From Atopsyche davidsoni (taxonomy: Eukaryota; Arthropoda; Insecta; Trichoptera; Hydrobiosidae), in contig JAILWY010000006.1 of assembly GCA_022113835.1 (NCBI GenBank), positions 8,866,001-8,930,000 of the forward strand: a DNA stretch of 64,000 nt. The letters run 5' to 3'. The translations under genes were made by a program, and so were the position numbers. The notes under the pieces were generated by a model that saw only the letters and a list, made by a program, of their open reading frames with translations, had not been told where the DNA came from and made no database searches. Below, piece after piece: positions 14,730 to 28,000 of this stretch; position 1 is the first letter of the stretch; each line of letters opens with the position of its first letter.

Positions 14730-17700
14730 AAAAAATCCCAAATTTAACGTGAAGTATGAACAGTAACAATTTATTTTAATATTTTTTTGAATAAAACTAT
14801 AAATTCTTTTATAATTTTTTAAAAAAAAACTATTAAATTGTTAATGCGATATTGAAAAAAGTAGCGATTTTTACCCAATCGTTGAAAAATATGCAAAATT
14901 ATGCTTCAATGTAAACTTTATAATGTAACCTTTAATGTAAATATTGTCATCACATTTGTTTTATTTTCTCTTAATACCACAAGTTTATAGTTCTTGGATA
15001 CACTATTGGGAAAAAGTAACACATATAATTGTTTTTTTTTTTTTTTTTAAACTAGGAAGTTGCATCAACCCATAACTACGTTATAATCGATCACACAATT
15101 TTTTTACCACGACGAATCCGATTAGCGAAATTCGCTTTATGAATGTACAAAGAGAAATCGATTTTGCGATCTTCCGTCGAAAATCGGCGAATCGGTTCAG
15201 AGCGGACGCGCGAGTTGGTTTCGGTTTCGGTTCGGTTTCAGGCCCTGCATGGAAACGACAAAGAATTTATTTTATTGCCACCAAAACCGAAAGACCGTCA
15301 AAAATTCCATCTGTCGATTCATTCGTTATCGACTGCCAGAGATGTGAAAAGCACCCGGCATTTAGTGCGTTCAATGTTGGCTGATGAAAACTGCCACGCG
15401 AAGTTTGACTTGGGATTTTAGAATGAAGTCTAATTTTAGCGATGCCAAATAGTGTGTTTGATTAGTGCTGAAATGTGTTTGATTTATTAGTGTTTATTTA
15501 ATTTAAATTGGCGTTTCTTATATTATAGTTGTGGACAAGAAGAAATTCTGTGGTGATTTAATCAAAGGTTTTTATTTTTTATTTATTAACATTCAATCAA
15601 ATGAAGCTTTGACACTCAATAAAAAAAAATCACTTGCTATGTACATCAGTGGCATGCATAAGTACACAATGCATTACAAAAGTTTTTTTTTTTTTTTATA
15701 TATAATTCATTTTTTTATAATTTATCAGCTCTTAATGCACAAAATCGCATCGCATGCATGTTTTGAACATTTACAAGATATAACTCATAATTACAAAATA
15801 TTTATGATGATTCAGCGGTCAAGCTTTTTAGTTAGTGTTAAAATAGATTTGAGAACTTTTTATCAAGTCTGATGATTCCTACAACTAAGCCAACTCTAAA
15901 TTATTTCATCTTTACTTTCTGTGCGTATTTATTTAATCAAGTTCAAACCATTGAATTTACATGTCAAGCCAGCTAAAGGTTAAATATTTCTCAGCTAGAT
16001 ACAATTTCCAATACTTGATCGTATTCGTTCAAATTTTCCATTGAACAGGCATTGATTTCTATTTTCGTCATCTTCACGCTATACAATTTGCACAAGAATG
16101 ACAAAAACTAGATTAGGTATATATTAACTGAAATTTACAAAAAAAACACGCACAAAAAGTTCACGGGAGGTCAATAAACACAGTTTTTAAATACAAAAGA
16201 ATTTAGTGACCCTCGTGTCTTCTATGCAAATCAATTTCTCTATTTTGGTAATAAATGCATTCATACATAATCTGAACCTTTCGAAAATAGACGTATATGT
16301 ATCAGAATTTTGTTAGCATAAATTTTATTTATATACATAATAAAATTAATTAAGCATCTCATCTTACGTCGATGAGTTCTCTGTCCTCTTCAATGCCGCA
16401 CTATTTATAGTATAATTTGTTAATTATGTTCTAATAATTTAATGCATAATCAATTATAGTAAAGTAAATATGTATCGATATTGATTTTATACATCTTAAG
16501 AGACACCGCTTCATCAATTCATTGTATTTATAACATATATATAAATGTACTTATAAAAATAGTTTTTTAACGATTTCCGAATCATTAATACGCCTCGTGT
16601 TAATATATATCTTTTTAAATAATACAGCTTAGGACTGTCGATGATGCATTGAAGAGGTTTTCAATGATAATAAATATTAAAAACCCATAGTACGTATATA
16701 TAATTTAAAATTCAACGTGTTTTGAATATTCTCTTATGGATGTTTTCAAAACATTAATCTCAATCATGCATTGTGTCATTACTAACCGTGCAAATTGAGA
16801 TATCTATAGTGGGTAAATGAATTATTTTCTACAAGGACAAGCAAAAAGCACCGTAGGAAATGAATAAGTGTTATCCAACATACGTAATATAATATAATAC
16901 ACGAGAGAAAGGACAAATGTACTATTTTTTTATTCGTAGACGGAAGCGTCATTCGAAATCATAGTTTTTGATTCACTATCAAATATTACCTATTCATTAA
17001 ATAACATTTATTTTTATATTCCTTGTATCTTTACCTCTTTGTTTATCACAGACATTTTGCATTTTAAAACTACTAATACAAGTTTATTAACATATATTCT
17101 TATTTCTTATATCTAATATACATATATTCTTCCGTCACCCTGACTCGAATATTTCTCCACGTGTTATCTCTGGAAATTCATAAAGTCGCTATTTTGCTAT
17201 TAAAAACAAATTAAAATACCTTCAATGAATTTTTGTAAAAAATTGTGACCTTCAACACACGTGGAGATAATAATGCACGATATCTGAAGAGAAGGTTTAC
17301 TAAAACTAAACCTAACATAACTTGTCGGATAACTCGAGTTCCCAAGAAAAACAGGACAGTCGACCTGAATAATTTAAAGCAAAAGACGAGCCCAGATTGC
17401 CAATAAATCCGATATAAAAATAATTGATATAACTCGATTCTCACGGCCGAAGATGCCAGTTACTGTTTTTTTTGGTTTCTGATTTTACTGATCGAATTGT
17501 TTTTTGGTATCTCGACCCTAGTCTCAGAAAAGGTACCGTTTCGGATTCACCTTCAGGATCTTGGTACCAAGGTACACGGTGCTCTGCAAGTGATAATAAT
17601 AAATATAAATTTAATAATTACTGACACCATGAAGATAAAAATAGTAAAACCGAAATCTACTAAATATTTAGTAACAATTATAAAGAATGCGGCATTCGGT

Positions 17701-20700
17701 TATATAATATAATGGAATCGCTGAAAGGTCAAAGTCATTGTTTGTTTTTTTCGTAAAAGCTTTAATAATTTATGTCTCTACTTTATTCATCGTTTATCAA
17801 ATACTAACCCTTTTTGAGACTTGCGTTTTAATATAAATATCTGAAAATTATACTGTTTGGTATAAAATTTATTTTAATATTTGTATTATCAATATTTTGC
17901 TTTGTTTATCCAATTTATTTATTTGGATACATTTTTATGATAGGTATAGAGTATTTTTTTTTTTTTATAATAACGTTTATAAATCAATGTTGACAACAAG
18001 TTCAATTCGTGTTTTCTTTATTTATTTATTAAAACTAACAAATTGTTGTATCCCCATAAGTAACCTTTATTCATTTTAGAGGGTGAACAATTGTATTCAA
18101 AGAAATATTTTTTTCTTAAAAATATAGTGTTAGTAGTAGATAACTTCTTACGTTTTGATAAATAAGGTAATACGAATTGGTTTCAAAACTACTTATAATA
18201 ATAATAATAACCATCTCTGTTTATTCAGTATTATAAAATCAATCTTAAAATACAAGAATAGGTTTCCTAAGCATAAAATATTTTTTTATCTCTATACCTA
18301 TATCTTCCTAAATATTTATGCTTATGTACATAATAAATATATTTTGATTCATTATTATAAAAAAAATTCAGCTAAAATTTTTAAAAAAGACCCTTTTTTT
18401 ATAATTCTTGTGATAGTTATAATAATTATATTCTAAAAAAAAAAAATACATATTGTCGAATAAGCAATAAATAAAGAAAACCAAACATCTTCCGCAGTTT
18501 TTTATATACTCTATGCATATTAAAGTATTGTCTGCGTTTTTTTTAAAACGTGTATTGTTACTTTATCCTAACAATGATAATTTATGTTTGAATATTTGAA
18601 AACAATAAAAAATACTAGATTTCACTACCCATGACAAGATATAAATATTTCAAAAACATGCCATTTATAAACAAAGATAAATAAAAATAAAGGTTTTATA
18701 TTTAACCCTCATAATGAGATAATTTTCTACATTCCTTCTATTAGTCTCTTCCATGTGCAACAAGTAATAATTTCAGGATCTATATGACTTCAACATATTT
18801 TAGGGTTTATTATTTACAACATAATTTTTAAAAATATATGCAAGTATATTTTTTTTAAATTACCTCTATAGATAATTGTGTCTTATGGTGTATAATGCAT
18901 GTAAATGAAATATATATTCTTTGAATAGTTTTTGGCTCATCAAGTCGATAGACATTATTTATTTTGTACTTTATTTAAATAATAAATAATGTTTCTTAGT
19001 CAAGTGACATTAGTAGGAAATCAGAAGAAAAAAAATCGTTTTAATTGTTACCAAACGCAAACCCCATGAAATTAATTGCGAATATTTATATTCCATGCCA
19101 CTTGAGGGATAAATGTATTGTTTCATAGAATTATCACCAGAAAATTGATATCAAGAAAATTTTATCAGCCATCACGACTTCCGTAGTTTTCCTATTTTTA
19201 ACGCTTTAGTAAAAATAAATTGATAAAATATCTGAGATAATTTTAATTCTTTAAATGCAACTGTTCCAACATTTTTCTCATAAAAACACCATAAAAGATT
19301 GACTTCGTGCTGATTTATTATGTGCTATGAAAACATTTAGATTTATAGCATTTTTACACTCTGGAAAGACCGCGAAGTATGCATGCATATAATATAATTG
19401 TCTACTTAACCAATTACCTATATTTTAATGCAACCCATACTTAAAATACTTAAATTTCTTTGTTTAAGACTTTGTTTGGCTGTCTTGCCTATAAAAACGT
19501 TTTTCATAAAACATGTTTTATTATAAGCTGTATTTGATTGATAACATTTTTAAAATGCCGATGCACACTTCTCAGCAGCAAATGTGGAAAAGACATTTTT
19601 CATATTTAGTATTTTCAATTGTATAAGATTATCGCGTTTTTTTTACCCACAATTATATAATTTCAAATAATAGACACGTTACAAATAAAAAAACTGTATT
19701 TCATCGCAATTACTTCGGCATTCTGTCTGCCGCTCGGCCAGAAGCATTGTCTTATGCTCGGCAATAATAATCACTGCAGTTCGTTCATACGTTGTTTATA
19801 TCTCATTAAATTCGTATTTCCACGGGCAAAAAAATCGCGAATAAAAGGTAGGTAGCCAGGTACCTATAAATTACGTTTTTTGCTGCAAAATCAAGTATGA
19901 TGAGCGAACAGCTCGAACACGGTGCCATCTAAAGAACCCATGGTGTTTTTTTTACTTCTCATCTCAAAGCGATAATATAAAAAATAATACGCACGAGCTG
20001 TAGGCCTCTTTAACATGACAGGTAATAATTTACCTTTTGTTTATGTTTCCGTGAAGTACAATCTCTGAAACACAGGACGTGAATATTTCAGATAACTTCA
20101 CACGCACTAGAGCCTTGCTTCCCAGGTGATTTCGCCTATGCGAATATATCATATATTGCTATAAACAAAAAGAATTCAAATACATTATAAATATTAAATA
20201 TATTCTTTAGGAATTTCTACGAGATCCACATCCTCATAGCATTATTCTAACTTCATTTTCGCATCCAAATATGAGCTTTAATACAACACTAATATTTTTT
20301 ACTGAAAGAGATGCCAGAAACTCAACCAAGGGCTACACAAGTAAAACCAATAAACATAAATGTTAAAAGGCTATGAGGTTACGATTATTTTTTGTTATTT
20401 AAATAACCTGTATTTTGAGGATAAAACTTGTCATTTGAAAGTTTATAAAAGTATGTAGGACAGTGATTTTCATATTTTATATTATAACGGTTGCAGTTGT
20501 GTTGAACAGATTTTCAAAGCATAGTTTATTAAAATGTTTAAAATCCCAGTGGCACTCCAAAGCTGACTACATTACCTTTATTTGAGTTTAAAATAGCACG
20601 ATATTGACCAGTTACCAGTCTGTTGTGTCGCAGCGTGTGTAGACAGCTTAAAAATATTTCTTGTTGACAGGTCGCGGATGAATTTAAAATAAGCTTAAGC

Positions 20701-23509
20701 CTTGAACTTGCAGATGTTCGTCAGTTGTAAATATTGTTATTTATACCTTGGGAAGAAACGTCTTGTGAATAACTGAATAAAATAAGTTTAGTTGATCAGT
20801 TTAGTTATAAAATTAAAAATGTATATATTTTTGAGAAATGTCATTGTTATATTAAGATTAGTTAAATTAATCGTATATTTCTTATTTGCTTTTCAATGGG
20901 TTATCTACGTATCTAGGTAGGTTCCCTAACTGCTGACTCACTTAACTAAACTTGATAAGCGAGTTTTTTTTAACTACTAGAAATCGTCGATGTACTTATT
21001 TGGGAACAATTTCTTTGTTCGGTGCAGAGCTGTATTATAATTCGTATGAATATATTTATCATTTACATATTGAAAGCGAATTTAATTAATTTTAAAAAAT
21101 TCAATCGTTTTTTTGTGAAATATTTATTCAGTAAGAGACATTTTGAAAAAACAAATGTCATTTTGATTTGACCTTTAGTTTACTTTAAATTGTTTATTAA
21201 AATCTAGGTACTAAGTGTTTCATTAATAATACATTATGCAATCGAAAAAGGTTAAATAAAATTAATTATTTTTTTTGATGTAAAACTTATAAGCACAATT
21301 AATCTAAATAGGATTATTTGACTTTTTAATAATAAACAAGCAAAAAATTTACGTATTATATAAAATACGATGTTAACCAAATATTTGTTTTTGCATTATA
21401 ACTCCTTCTAAAAGATTTATACATCTTAAAATTTATATGCTATTTATACATTCTAATAATATAATAAATTCACGTGTACTGAATCAAATCCATAATATAT
21501 ATGGTTCTTACATTTTCTGCTAAGTCATATCAAAAATACTCATAACGGGATTTAAAATTGACTTTATACGAGACATGCACTCAAAATCACGGACACTCGA
21601 AGGATTAATGAGATTTAAATGAAGTATTATTAAATTAATTATCATTATGCTTCTATTGAAAAACTTTTTAGATACGTACAAACGTAAACATATACTATGT
21701 CCATGATGAATCATATCGAATCACACCTAACTGTATAAAATCGTCACAACTGCTGAACTTAATTTTAAACTTTTCTGGTAAACTTACTAAAAATTTAAAA
21801 ATTTGCTTAAAGATTTTAAATATTAACTCAGTAAGCCGGCATTAACGTCTATACATATAAAATATAAGCAAACATTACGAGTACATCTAAAAATGTTTTG
21901 CGAATTCGGAGGTTTCATCTCAAATGACAATCAATCACTTACAGCAATTGATTAAATACATTTTAAAAAAATAACACTTTAAACCCTCTTCACAGAAGCA
22001 ACCTCTTGTGCGTTATTTGCATAAAAATACACTCTCTGATTAAAACAAAATATTAACCACAAGCAACAGACCTATCAAAACAAATACGTATTTTGCCAAT
22101 CTTAACGTTTATTTTATGTTTTTTTTCTTAGCATTAAGTCTCTGGGCTCAACTGTCCTAATGAAGATTACACCTTGGGGTCTATAAATAAGCTCCGAGAC
22201 TCATCTTAGAGAAGACTGGGGTCTCTTTAAGGCTGTTTGCCATTAATAATCGCAAAGCCGCGAGCCTTTACTTCTTTGAGGCGTTTCTAAACTTTATTCC
22301 TTTATAATTGACTTAGGAAATAAAACTGAATCCGGATTTATGTCTTTATCGTAATTCCTGCCAATAACCTGAATGTTGTGGTCTTATCTTATCATAAAAT
22401 CGTATTTTATGCTAATAATACGTAAGTTAACCTCAATATAAGTAATCCTTGTTTGCCCAAAAATTTTATTGATATCTTTGCGTACTTTTTATCTGCTCTT
22501 TTTATCACGAAGTAACATTGATTTTAATTTTTATATTATAAGACGGCAAAAATACAATATTTGGTGTATATTTATTAATATGATATTTTGATGAAATTAA
22601 AATAACTCAGTGATCCAAAATCTCAAAACGAAGGAATGTTTTTTGTAAACGAAAATATATAAATAATTTTAGAAGCAAGCTTTGGTATTAATAACAGTTT
22701 TTTTTATCACAAGGAAAAATAGGAACCGTATTTGGTTCTCATAATATTTTATTCATTTGTAAATTTATACAATACATTATTCAATTTGTTTTGATAAATC
22801 ATGTGTTCTTAAATTTTTACCGCAAGTTTCTTTTATAAGCATGAATACTTTGTTTCTTCAGTCGTTATTAAATCAAAAAATTAATATATTTTTTTTACAA
22901 AGTTTTTTTAAACATGGTTATGACTCAGCTTGTAAACGCGTATTTTTTTTTTATTAAGTTTTATATTTTTCAAATCACAGATAAAACAACAATCTGATGT
23001 TTTCATGAGTAATGAAATATTTTAATTTAAGACTATACTTTCAAAATAATTTTTATATTAGACATTCTCAAATGAATTTGAGGAAACGATTTTGAATATC
23101 ACACAGTAAAAAGTATTTTGTGAGATCCCATAATAATATTTTAATAAAATAAATATATATTGAAAGAATACCACTTAATATTTTTTAAAACAAGGTGTAA
23201 ATTCCTACATAAATTAAATATCAGCTTGAACAGTTGTTCAAACACTTTTGTTTGTAAAAATTAACATCACATAATAACTGCATTAAAAGTAAACATTATA
23301 TGTGAAAATATTATTTTAAATATGTTTATTACCACATAATATTTAAAATAAAAAAAAACACCGGAAGAAACCCTCTACACTGATACTTTACCAATCCTGA
23401 AAATATCATGAATACCGATAAAAACATAGTTACACTAGAAATACATATCTTCTTTTAGAAAATAATACTGCTATAATCATGTCAATAATATTATAAAAAA
23501 AGGTACTTC

Positions 23510-23559
<50 letters not shown>

Positions 23560-24205
23560 AAAACTTTTTCTGTGTGTGTTTGCAAAGAGCAACACTTGTC
23601 AACCTGCCTCTCAAATGACATTTAATGTATTACGTATTATTTGTAGAATACAAAAGCAATTTCAGCCAATCGCCCGATTGGACATTTTATACACATCCAG
23701 GTACATAATATGATAATAGTACAATCTACGTAGGCCAGTTTAATTTGGATCCAATATGATCATTATTACAAAACCTAACCTGTATTTCAATTAAATTAAA
23801 ATTCAGATCGCATGGGACAGAATAATTAGAGGAGTGAATAAGTAAAGTAAAGTCAATTACAATTTGCAACGCGTATTGACAAAATGGACGCTGGCCTTTA
23901 TTATTATTCGCTGAGTGATTTATAATTGTACGAAATACACAGTTAGCTTTCTTCTTACATTGCGAAAAAGTGTAATTAATGAGATGAACAAAAAATACAT
24001 TCGTAGAAATAATTATTTCGAACATTAAAAACTCAGCGTTATATTTATTATAACCGCTTGTAACAATTTCACTGTATATTTATCAAGTATCTGTGTTTTG
24101 ATACGTTCAGGTGTGCAATTTCAATTTATTAAATGTTTATTTAAATTATACATAATATTTGACAAATTATTTCAATAAATATTATAGAAATTAGTATGTC
24201 ATCTT
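14730..24205. other. AT-rich stretch without a recognisable gene; a few GC-richer patches
   Basis: There is no protein-coding signal I can support. GC-richer patches stand out at about 15,090-15,430 (several GGTTTCGGTT-type repeats), 19,720-19,960 and 22,140-22,280 (contains CTATAAATAAGC). They may be regulatory DNA or noncoding exons. The overlapping 80-90 codon frames in the 15.1-kb patch read in two frames at once and match no family I know. Confidence 0.45.
23513..23556. repeat. (TA)n microsatellite
   Basis: An uninterrupted run of about 20 TA dinucleotides. The apparent (YI)n frames across it on both strands are artefacts of the repeat. Confidence 0.9.
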
Positions 24206-24207
24206 TC

Positions 24208-24603
24208 AACCAACACCCCCAAGCAAGTCAAATTCAATTAGTATTTTTTTAAGGAGCTAAAGACCTTTTTTTTAAATTAAAATTGAGATGCATCTATTTT
24301 TAAACATGTACAAGTGTATTTATTTTTATTATTATATAAATATAAGTGCACGAGTATACAAATTATGAAAATATTGTTTTATGTGCTTGTGTGTATTTTT
24401 TATCAAACAACTCCCCCAAGCAAGTCGAATTCAATTAGTATTTTTGTAAAAGCAGCTTAAAACCTTTTTTTTATTAAATTTAAGATGCATCTATTTATAA
24501 ACTCGTACAAGTGTATTTATTTTTATTATTATATAAATATAAGTGCACGAGTATATAAATTATGAAAATATTGTGTTATGTGCTTGTGTGTATTTTTTAT
24601 GCG
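24208..24603. repeat. Tandem duplication, two units of about 197 bp
   Basis: The unit starting near 24,210 (CCCCCAAGCAAGTC, then TTCAATTAGTATTTTT) is repeated from about 24,407, and the match runs to GTGCTTGTGTGTATTTTTTAT at about 24,403 and 24,600. Every landmark I checked is offset by 197 bp. Divergence is low: a few substitutions and small indels in the A/T runs. The duplication is therefore fairly recent. It ends about 50 bp before the GC-rich patch at 24.65 kb. Confidence 0.85.
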
Positions 24604-24649
24604 ATATTGAAGTGTGAATCATTCGTACAGTAGAAACTATATTTTTTTA

Positions 24650-25074
24650 TAAAATAATGAGTGATATCTGCGCGAATACGGAGCTGTCGATCGAATTTCA
24701 ATACGTGAAATGATATTAGAATGTAATTTACAAGAGACCCTACGTCTATAGTCCGTTAAAGCTCTGCGTTTGTCTGCCGATCGGAGTTGCTTCCAGTCGT
24801 GTCGCGGAGATCGCAATCGGGAATAATTACTTTTTTTTTTTGCAATTTCCATACAAACGGCTGCACAAAACGCGATAAGTACCGGCGACTATCCATCACT
24901 CGGCCAGCAGCGCCTCAGTAACGTTTCGCGGACCGGACAGCCAACATCTTCAGGGATACGCGGATTCCGCGATAGATTTTCAAAAAAATATACGCGAAAT
25001 AAAACACTTTGCGAGTGCTGTTTTATGAACTTTACGTGTTTTGAAATATGTGAGTTTAATTTTATTTGACAAAG
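24650..25074 (+). promoter_or_regulatory. GC-rich patch: candidate promoter and untranslated first exon of the SLC22 gene
   Basis: The patch is much richer in CG dinucleotides than its surroundings. A TCAGT arthropod initiator lies at 24,915-24,919, which would place +1 at 24,917. A strong splice donor (AAAG then GTACGT) lies at 25,075. The only ATG frame inside (25,025) ends after 14 codons, so this would be a 5'UTR exon with a small upstream ORF. The next + strand gene is the SLC22 transporter, whose first visible exon has a splice acceptor at 32,506 and so needs an upstream exon. The link is inference; the patch might belong to something else. Confidence 0.25.
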
Positions 25075-25079
25075 GTACG

Positions 25080-28000
25080 TGCACACTTTTAAATAATAAT
25101 TTTAAAATAAATAGTTTTTCACAAAAATTAATAAATATGCATATTTATTAATTTTTTTATTTATTGTTTACGTTTTTAATTACAGTTCTGTAACATGAAT
25201 ATGTTTCAATGAGTGTCGCGTATATCACGGGCCCAGCTAATTTGTTTGATAAAGGCTGATTGTGTTTAACATGGCAACAAGTGTTTCTGAAATATGTTAA
25301 TTTATTATTATTTGTTTTAAAATAGATAAGGAATATCGCGTGTGGTTTGAGACATCTCGCTTTTGCTCGGCTACTGTAAATTAATACTTTGCCAAAGTAT
25401 ATCCGTATACGTACAAAATGAATGAATAAATATATATAAGGTTAAATTATTTCATTTCATGAGGTACTTATACACTTTCACGCTTCTGAACACTCGTATT
25501 TTATATAAATATACATTTATGTGAATCTTTATCGTGTGTTTATTTAATAGTAACTTGATAAGTGTGATTCATAGATATGATAAAATGAAATTGTAATTTC
25601 AAATTAAATAAAATTTCTCAGATTAACTTATATGCATATATTTAAAAAATAATTTAACCATTAAATAGTATGTACTATTAACGTATTTCATATAAAAAAT
25701 AACTTTGTAAATAAATAGTATGTTTATAAATTCAGTTCATAAATACTTTGAAAACGATGTTTTTAATTTTATTTAAAATATTATAAAAAATATTAATTTC
25801 AGATATTCATTTTATATTATAAGCATTTAAATTTTAAATGTTTTGACTTGTGAATCAAAAAATATCTTCTATCATGGTAAATTATGAAGAATAACTCGGT
25901 CTTAAAAAAACTTAATGAATCGAGTCTAGATAATTTTTAGCTTGTCGGAGTTTCTTCAAATACTAATCGTGACTTAAACTAATAAAATCCAAATTGTTAA
26001 CGTATATAGTACAAATTTATGATAATAGGTAAAATTCTCTATAAAATAACTAACAAGACATGATTATTTATTATTGCATCATTATTAATTTTGAATCACT
26101 TCAATTTGGCACAGTCGATAGTCTAACGATAATTAACCAATAGCATCCTTTTTTGCATTTTTTTTTGTCAAACTATAAAATAAATACATAAAATTAGAAG
26201 ACGTGATTGAATAATCACAGTTAAATAGTCACTAAGGTTGTTGGATGTTAAGGCAGCTCTTATCTCAAAATTTATGACAATGCAGTTGTGCTATTCCACT
26301 ACAGCATTTACTCTCATTTTATGGCTTTTAAATACATATTTATGTTTGCAAGTCTTTGATATTCAAATAGTTTATGTAGTTTGCTTAGTTTAATTGCTTA
26401 TGTTATGGATATAAAGATAAGCAGCGTGTAAATATCGCTTTTACCATCTTGTAAATCTGAATCTTGTTTATTATATTTAGTTACTACTAAACGTATGTTG
26501 AACCAATTAATTTATAAGTAAAATAAAAAAAATAAAAAATTATAAAACTGAAGTTGAAGTTTGTTTACGGGAGGCTTAGTTTAAAAACCATTGCTGAATT
26601 ATGAAATTATGCAGTTAACTTTAAGTTTTACAAATTATAAATTCCATTAAAAATTACTGATGTTTCGTTTGTTAAATATTAATTGAATTCATGATTTACT
26701 TTCTGACTTTTCAAAACGGATAAATTTGCTATAGTTTAATGTTAAATAGTTTAAGGTCTAAAACTAAAGAAAAATATTATAATAAGCGAGTCAAAAACAC
26801 GAAGAGACGTGTTTCGAGCAATATTTTATTCAACACAAGACGAAAATGGTGATATCCATATTTACCTGCACTGACTCAATTTCTCAATTTTATTCATTCA
26901 CGTAAATACATATGATTATATTATTTATATAATAGCATATCTAATAAATATTTTACTTTAAAAAAAATAATCAAAAATACTTAAAGATTAGACAAGCATA
27001 ACAAAGCGAGACGAAATAATACCCAAAATGCTATTTTAAATAATAACCCATTTTGAATCGATAAATTTAAAAACTTACATAAATAAAGTTTTACGTAAAA
27101 AATAGTGAACCAGAAAGAGTATATTAATAGCTGTAAATATTTTCCTGTTTCTAGTCATTTTTATGCTTAACAAGTAAGCCTTATTACGTACAGTACAGAG
27201 ATATCAGTTCGGTGCCTGAAAAAAAAAAACTTTTAAATTATTTTCCCCCAGGCTGTATTTTGTCAAAGTCTATTTTCGTGCTGCTCAATCGGCATTCCCC
27301 TCGTGTTTTTGTACAATTCATTTCACGTCAGTCAAATCCAAACAAAATAAGGTATAATCTTTCACGCACACCACACGAGCTGTCATTAGCGAGTATTGTA
27401 CGGAAGAATTTCAAAACTCATTAGTCCGTACTTTTTGCATGGACACACTGTAAACTGATAAAATACCGAATGCTGAAAAACCACCAAGAAACTTATGCAG
27501 CAAGCTTTTTAAAAATGAATGACTAAGTTCTATTTTAACTATACATAAAATTTATTTATTTTATGAACCATTTTGCAGGGCCTGAAATTTCTACACAAGT
27601 GTTTTTTTTTTATTTACACGTAAGAGAAGCTTAATAATAAATTATACTGTTTTTTAAAAAAAATTGTTTAATACTTATGGCGTATGGACGTTGGCTAAAC
27701 ATGCTAAATAACTAGTATATAAATATATAATTAACTTGTTTGATAAAAGGATAAATACTATAGGAAGTTGTTTTCTCGTTTGGTGTCCGTGGCTTGAATA
27801 CAATAATTTAGATAATAAGTATATATACGAGTACTTTAACGAAACAAGAAATATAGAGTACAGTTTATTGTTATATATACATATATATATATATATTTTT
27901 TTTAAATCTTATTAGTATATACTATCAATTTTTGTTCGCATTCATTTTGATTACTTATTATTTCAACTTTTCATTTTATTCATTTACAACGCAGTACGAT

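Noticed and set aside
15139..15421. Two overlapping 80-90 codon + strand frames
   Set aside because: Both frames are open across the same GC-rich patch, neither has a domain, and no flanking gene uses them.
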